Source: Saururus chinensis | Taxonomy: Eukaryota; Streptophyta; Magnoliopsida; Piperales; Saururaceae | DNA length: 64,000 bases | Assembly (NCBI GenBank): GCA_035235625.1 | Contig: CP141150.1 | Location: forward strand, 9,114,001-9,178,000 | Direction of reading: 5' to 3' | Part shown: piece after piece, positions 58,219-64,000 of the stretch | Layout of the letters: every line of letters begins with the position of its first letter | Position numbering within the stretch: position 1 is the stretch's first letter | Notes under the pieces: model-generated | Seen by the model: the letters and a program-made list of their open reading frames with translations, nothing else | Database searches by the model: none | What the model was told of the DNA's origin: nothing | Position numbers and translations under genes: made by a program

Positions 58219-58720
58219 GGAGGGAAACGCCGAAGCTGTTGTAGACAGAGAGGGAGATGGAGGAGGAGACATGAAGCATGGAGTAAAGATCTGAACCGAG
58301 GAAGAAATGGATCAACGATTTAGATGGAAGAAGAAGCAATTTGGACGGAGGAAGAAAAAGGGGAGGAGGATGCGGTGCGAGAGGGCATGGAAGAGGAAGC
58401 GTCATAGCTACTATGGACGGAGAGGGAGATGGAGGAGAAAGAGACCTAGAACATAAATGAGCGATCTAGACTAAGGAAGAAAAACAAAACAATGGAGGAG
58501 GGCGTGGTGGAGGAGGGTGCAGTGGAGGAGGGCGCGGTGGAGGAGGGCCCGACAGTGGAAGGCACGACGGAGGAGGGTGTGGCAGTAGAGGTACCGGAGC
58601 TACTGTGAATGGAGATTGAGATGGAGGAGAAATAGGCCTAGAGCAAAAAGAAGCAATCTGTATTAAGGAAGAAAAGAAACAACAACTAGGATCTTGAAGG
58701 TAAAAGAAAAAAGAAGAGAA
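58219..58720. repeat. degenerate purine-rich tandem repeats
   Basis: Three related units of about 180-190 bp start near 58230, 58410 and 58600 (GAGAGGGAGATGGAGGAG...). Between 58490 and 58590 a shorter GTGGAGGAGGGCGC-type unit repeats about five times. Not coding. Confidence 0.65.
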
Positions 58721-59040
58721 ACATATAAGAAAAATGAAGGAAGAATCTAAATAAAGGTAGAAAGAAAGAATAAAAATAAGAAATGTGAGGAAGAAGAAAG
58801 AAGGGTAAACTTGTCAAAAAATAAAACCACGTGACCTTGAAATGGATTTGACAAACTTTTCAAACTTCCCATTTGATAAAGTGTGCCAATTTTTTCATAA
58901 AGCTATTAGTATAGAACAAAATTTTTTAAGATGGATGGAATATTATATATGACCTATCACATATTAACTATTTTTATATAAATATACCCTTGATGTAGGC
59001 ATTGTAAGGGTTTTTATTTGATTTATGAGGAGGTGGACTC

Positions 59041-59240
59041 TATATTATGAAAGAGTTTTTTATATTTTCCTTAACAATGAGCCTAATGTAAGAAACACAC
59101 ATAAACTTTTGATATTTGAGATTAACGATACACATATTGTTGCATATTAATGCTAATAGCACTAGTACTAATATAGGCTTATGTATGCCCCCTAATTCTT
59201 AAGGATGAAGGGCTCTTATATATTTTATATATTGGGTTCG
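59041..59240. mobile_element. fold-back MITE relic
   Basis: A decayed relative of the 47072 family: AATGAGCCTAATGTAAGAAA, an inner GATTAACGATACACATATTG and TTAATGCTAATAGCACTAG core, then CTTAAGGATGAAGGGCTCTT. Assignment rests on layout more than identity. Confidence 0.35.
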
Positions 59241-61580
59241 TTCTTAGAATAAAATATTAAAAATACTTTCCTATATTAGAACTTCACAGGGATAGGTGGT
59301 GGAGGGGGGCGCTGAGGATGTTGGAATTTGGATAGTGGTCCTTGTGGGTGGGCCGCCCTTGGGCGGTTTTCGTTCATTCAATCTGGATTCTGGCTTTGGA
59401 ACTTTGAATGGTTAAAAGTTGAACCTAGTCTCTATTTTGGGTCAGGTGGGGGTTTTGAAAAGGCCATTGATGGCAAGATGTATGCAAGGCATGTCCACTA
59501 GGTGACTAGGTGCAAAGATCTCCATCAATTTTATTGCACAGAGGTTCTTGGGCCTACCTATTTCACTTAATCAAGATTTTCGGCACTTTTGAGGATTGGG
59601 TTTAGAAGCAAAATTCAAACTTTGCATCTTATGTTGAAATTTGAGTTCGCTTTCAATTGATTAAACGAAAAGAAGGTTGTAGCCGGATGCCGGGCTGCTC
59701 ATATTTAGGAAGGTCCGTTTAAAAGGTAATGTTAATACTCTTATTGGTTTTACATTAATAGTTTTATTTAATTTTTTAAATAAATTAAAATTAATTTATT
59801 TTTAAAAGAGTAATACTACACTGACGACGTTAAGTTTTATATGCCTACTTCATTAGTCAAACACCGTTGATTATTGCTATAAAAAAAGTGAACCGTACTT
59901 AACTTATGTTTCCGATGATGAAGTTTTTATGCATAAAAATTAATATCATTAAAGTATTTTTTTAAAAAAAATTAAATAAAATTATTAATGTAAAATAGAG
60001 GGAGTACTAGTTACACTCCTTAAATATCATTGATAGATTTTGAATATTGTGCTTTGTAATAACTACGACAACCAGCGGTTTTCACTACAATCCTCGCAAG
60101 AGCAATTAAAACGATTATTAAAAACATTTTTAATTAGATAAAGCGGTTGTTTTATATCTTGGATGTCCACGTAAATATTGCAATAAAAAATTATTATAGT
60201 CATTTAGACTTCTAAATTTATCAAAGAAATGGACTTCTAAAACAGTTATTATGAGAAGGATACTTTTAAATCCTTAATAGCCACTTGATTATAAAATTAA
60301 AGGTAAATTGACATTTGTTGAAAGAAAAGTTTTCACTTGATTATAAAAATAAAAATAAATTATATTTACACCTCTTGACATTTGTTTAAATTGCAATTAA
60401 ATACTTCTTTTTGTCACGAGCACTACACTTTTATTGTACACAACGTCGCACACACAGGTACAAAATTATAGGCTTTCCCGTAACGCTTGTATACATGTTA
60501 TGAAACATCACTAATAATGCCTACAATATATATACACCAACACATATGTGCTCCTTAGTATGTATCATAAGTACTACGATTTATTGTTATGTAATACTTT
60601 GTCTCACATTAATAACTGTAGTCGGTTTTTTAAAATAAATAAATTTTAATTTATTTTATAATATAACATAGAAGGAATATAAAAAAGTTAATATGGCACC
60701 CAATTGCACGATTATAAACATGCCCAAATAAATCCCCTTTGCGATCATGAGGTATCAATAAAATTAACCCTCAAACTAAAAGAAATGAGCCAGCCAAAAC
60801 AAAAGTAGGATTTCATACAGGGCTTGGGATGGATCATACACTGAAGATCCAGAATTCCAATCCACCAATCATACTCATCCCAATCGACCCAGCAATCCAA
60901 CAAAACTTGGGTCAAGATTTTACAGCTTGGGTCAAGATTGAGGGGAGCTGAGCTCAGGCGGAAAGAGACAGTCACTCCCTCCCGCTGGGCACCCAGCCAG
61001 TATTTTAGAATCAGAGTTTGACTTGTTAACCCACTTATTTATAACACAAAATAAGATCACGTGCTGCATGACTTCCTCCTTTCATTGAAGAAAGATGGGA
61101 GGACAGCACTCGGATCCATTGGCCTATTTGGTCTCGTAACGAAATCAGTCACCAACTTGATTTATTTTTCCTTTGTACGCCACAACAGGGGGAAAGTATG
61201 AGTAACACCATGTTCCTTCCATAAATGGCTGAAGTAGACACGTTGTTGACAATAACATAAGATAACACGAAATCTAAGCCTACTGTCAAGTGATATCTAA
61301 GTTTGTATCCGGATCGGCTTAGCTCGTTTGACTGGGTTTAACCGGGCCCAGTCTAAAATCTAGGCTGTCATTTGGGTTGCCGGGTAGCATTAATCCGGGC
61401 AAGTTAATTTTGCCAGGCGAGTCGAACCGGTGACCAGGACAACTACACCGGCCTAAGTTTTATAAAAAAAAAGAAGAAGGGAGAAGAGCATAAGGCAGAA
61501 GGGGAAAGAGGAGTTGTTGTTGCTGCTCGATATTCTAGTGAACAAGGTGAAGGGGGAGATCAGACTTTGGACTTTACGTT
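59241..61580. other. intergenic, no gene recognised
   Basis: AT-rich sequence with short frames only. Near 60596-60690 lies a Stowaway-like fragment (TGTCTCACATTAATAACTG). Near 61310-61450 the DNA is GC-richer with GGCCTAAG and CCGGGC phrases and may be part of a further repeat. Confidence 0.4.
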
Positions 61581-61918
61581 TGTTGTGTCCTGTAATAATA
61601 TGTAGGTTAGGAAGTTAATTAAGTAGGCTAGGTAGTTATTTGAATTGTAGTAGGTTTTACTTTTGTTTTAATTAGAATTAGTTAGATTTGTGTCTATGTA
61701 GCCATATGACCATTTCTTATGTAGCCCAGTGGATTAGGGCAGCCTATTTAGGCAATTTCTCTTGTAATTAGGAATTAGTTAATAAATATTTGCCCTAATC
61801 TCCATCTTTCTTCCCTTCTCCTCCCCGACCTCTCCCTCTCTCACTAGTCTCCCTATCTTTCCCTTTCTCTTCCTCTTTTCTCCTCCTTCCTCCTTCCTCT
61901 ATTGTGAAGATTACATCA
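61581..61918 (+). mobile_element. possible 5' LTR of the right-edge gypsy element
   Basis: Starts TGTTGTGTCC and ends ATTACATCA. TGGTACCGAAGA at 61921 resembles a tRNA-iMet primer site (TGGTATCAGAGC). The 3' LTR would lie outside the window, so this is provisional. Confidence 0.45.
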
Positions 61919-61949
61919 TTTGGTACCGAAGATATTTGGTCCTTCCTTC

Positions 61950-64000
61950 ATGGCGAATGGTAAGAGTATACGAGCAACGAAACTAGCTCGCCAGACAAGA
62001 ACACACCCTGGCGGAACCAGATGCACTCGTCTCCTGTTGCACCTCCTTTACCTTTAGCAATCCGTCCCCATGGAAAGGGATCCTCCAGCGCCCCTCTACA
62101 TCAGTTCTTCACCCTGAGTCAGGCCATTCCGCACCCTCCACATTTCCGCCATCCACCACCAATGATGGAAGGGTTCCTCTCGCCGCCGCCGCTGGGCCAA
62201 GTCATGCATAGTCCAACTCAGCAATGGGCCATGAACCACCCCCAATTCCTTAGTGGCATGACAATGATCTTTATTCCGATGAAGCAGCGGATGAAGAAAT
62301 ATATAGACCGGCCCCTAAGGTGAGCACAATACGCCTTAATTTTCCAGAGTATTCAGGAGAGGACAACCCACAATTCTTGAGATGGTTTCTATGTGGAATG
62401 ATGAGCATAGGTGCATGTTGATTCGATTATCTTATCTATGATTGATTTTAATGTGATTTTAGGCATGAATATGATGTTTAAGTATAAGGTGCATGTGGAT
62501 TGTCGGGGGAAGAAGGTGATGATCACTTCGTCAGAGTTGAGCCTTTCATCTTCCATGATGTTAAGTGTTCTAGTGGGAGATTCTTGGTGTCTTCCACTAA
62601 GGCTAGTAGGTGGACTAATAGAGGGTGTGTAGTTTTTTTATAAGCATTTCAAGGACGAGTGCAGAACTACTTCCTCTTGAAATCCATTCAATAGTGTTGG
62701 AGTTTTGAATTGTGTTCTCGAACGACTTATCGGAATTGCATCCCGATAAGGAGATTAAATTCCTTATCAATCCTATTTCGGGCACGGAATTTATCTCGAA
62801 AGCCCTATGACCAAGTTGACCAGGAAGAATGAGAAGTTCGAGCTGAATCAAGCATGTGAAGAAAGCTTCCGAGAGTTGAAGAAGAGATTAACTTTAGCTC
62901 TGATCTTAACTTTGCCTTCCGGGAGTGGTGGATATGTGGTCTATAGTGATGATTCACCTCATTGTTTGGGTTGTATGCATCTCGACAGCTTAGAATGCAC
63001 CAGGCATGGTCTTTGCATTGAAGATTTGATGTCACTAACTTATGGTGAGAAGTTTGAGGTGTTCACTGATCACAAGAGTTTGAAGTACCTACTCAAAGAG
63101 ACTTGAACATGAGGAAAAGAAGATGGTTAGAGTTCCTTAAGGATTATGATTTCACTATATATCTCTTATCATCCCGGTAAAGCTAATGTGGTGGCAGATG
63201 CCTTGAGTAAAAAATCAGCCACTTCCATAGCTTGTATGCGTGTTAGAGAATAACTCTTGTATGAGGATGTCATTGAGCTTAAGCCGGAGTGAGCTATAGA
63301 GGATATATGTAGTTGGTTTGCCAACCTTTCCATAAGCTCTAGCTTGGTTGATGTTGTGGTTGAAGCTCAAAAGAGGGATGAAGAAACTCAAGCCTTTAAG
63401 GCTAGATTGAAGGAGAAGGCGGTGTTTGACTTCGAAGAGAGGTTCGATGGGAGTTTGACTTATCGTGGCCGATTGTGTGTGCCAAAGTCCTTGGAGCTTA
63501 AGGAGCGTATCTTGTTGGAGTCATATCACTCTAGGTTCTCTATCCACCCAGGGGGAACTAAGATGTATCATGATGTGAAGAGGACATTTTGGTGGAGTGG
63601 TATGAAGAGGGACATTGCTTCTTTTGTGCCCAAATACCTTGTTTGTCAACAAGTCAAGGCGGAACATCATTATTCGGGTGGGTTGTTACAACCCCTTCCT
63701 ATCCTAGAGTGGAAGTGGGAGAATGTGGTTATGGACTTTGTTTTCGGACTTCCTAGATCGCCGAACAGTAACGATGTTGTGTGTGTCATCGTTGATCGAC
63801 TCACCAAGTCCGCACACTTCCTTGCGATAAGGATGACTACTTCTCTTGATATGATAACTACATTGTATATGAAGGAGGTTGTATAGTTGCATGGTATTCC
63901 AGGGTCTATTGTTTTTGACCGTGATCCTTGCTTCACTTCCAGATTTTGGCAGAGTTTTCAGAGAGCCTTGGGAATATCGTTGCATCTTAGCTCAGCTTAC
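61950..64000 (+). pseudogene. Ty3-gypsy gag-pol remnant, runs off window
   Basis: In order: a proline-rich gag N-terminus (about 62021-62320), gag LNFPEYSGEDNPQFLRWF (about 62337), protease-like DFNVILGMNMMFKYKVHVDC (about 62450), then LHPDKEIKF and a jump to RNase H (62807-63106: FELNQACEESFRELKKRL, EKFEVFTDHKSLKYLLKET). Integrase follows (63344-64000): HPGGTKMYHDVKRTFWWSGM, a zinc-finger C-C pair, ENVVMDFVFGLPRSPNSNDV, VIVDRLTKSAHF and IVFDRDPCFTSRFWQSF. Most of the reverse transcriptase is missing, and stops occur between blocks. Orientation is plus. The integrase block 63344-63886 is still one long open frame. Confidence 0.85.

Noticed and set aside
58219-58720. Gly/Glu-rich reading of GGAGGAGGG repeats as an RGG protein
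   Set aside because: Tandem DNA repeats with drifting frame and no start or conserved domain.

Overview
This window is nuclear DNA of a flowering plant. The evidence is split, GT-AG genes (SmD1, plastid-type ATP sulfurylase), a family of intronless SAUR (auxin-responsive) genes, two eukaryotic tRNA-Ala genes, and a high load of plant transposons (Ty1-copia, Ty3-gypsy, CACTA-like, Stowaway-like and long-inverted-repeat MITEs). The species cannot be fixed from the sequence. The GC-rich first exon of the sulfurylase gene inside AT-rich DNA would fit a monocot or magnoliid, but that is only a guess.

Layout. 1-3 kb: no recognised protein gene; tRNA-Ala(TGC) on the minus strand. 3-21 kb: two related SAUR genes (3563 and 20248) lie in diverged copies of one ~1.2 kb module. 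The DNA between them holds a broken copia element, a 4.0 kb CACTA-like element with a large palindrome, and a P450 pseudogene split by a precise 3.5 kb solo LTR. 23-27 kb: spliceosomal SmD1 gene with an apparent 5'-leader intron. 29.5-32.3 kb: complete but internally deleted Ty3-gypsy element. 33.6 kb: tRNA-Ala(AGC) with an altered T-loop. 33.9-51.2 kb: a ~9 kb segment duplicated in tandem, each copy carrying four SAUR loci and a CACTA-like element. 52.5-55.8 kb: five-exon ATP sulfurylase on the minus strand. 57.5 kb: COMT-type O-methyltransferase first-exon fragment. 61.6 kb to the end: decayed Ty3-gypsy element running out of the window.

Function. The SAUR genes probably act in auxin-induced cell expansion. 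SmD1 (splicing) and ATP sulfurylase (first step of sulfate assimilation) are housekeeping genes. Nothing suggests that the loci form one pathway or a biosynthetic cluster; the P450 and COMT pieces are both broken.

The most informative content is evolutionary. The tandem duplication lets events be ordered: two SAUR loci were dead before it, one died after it in the left copy only, and one MITE inserted after it, leaving a matched empty and filled site. No undescribed multi-gene system was found; the novelty is in transposon structure and SAUR birth and death.
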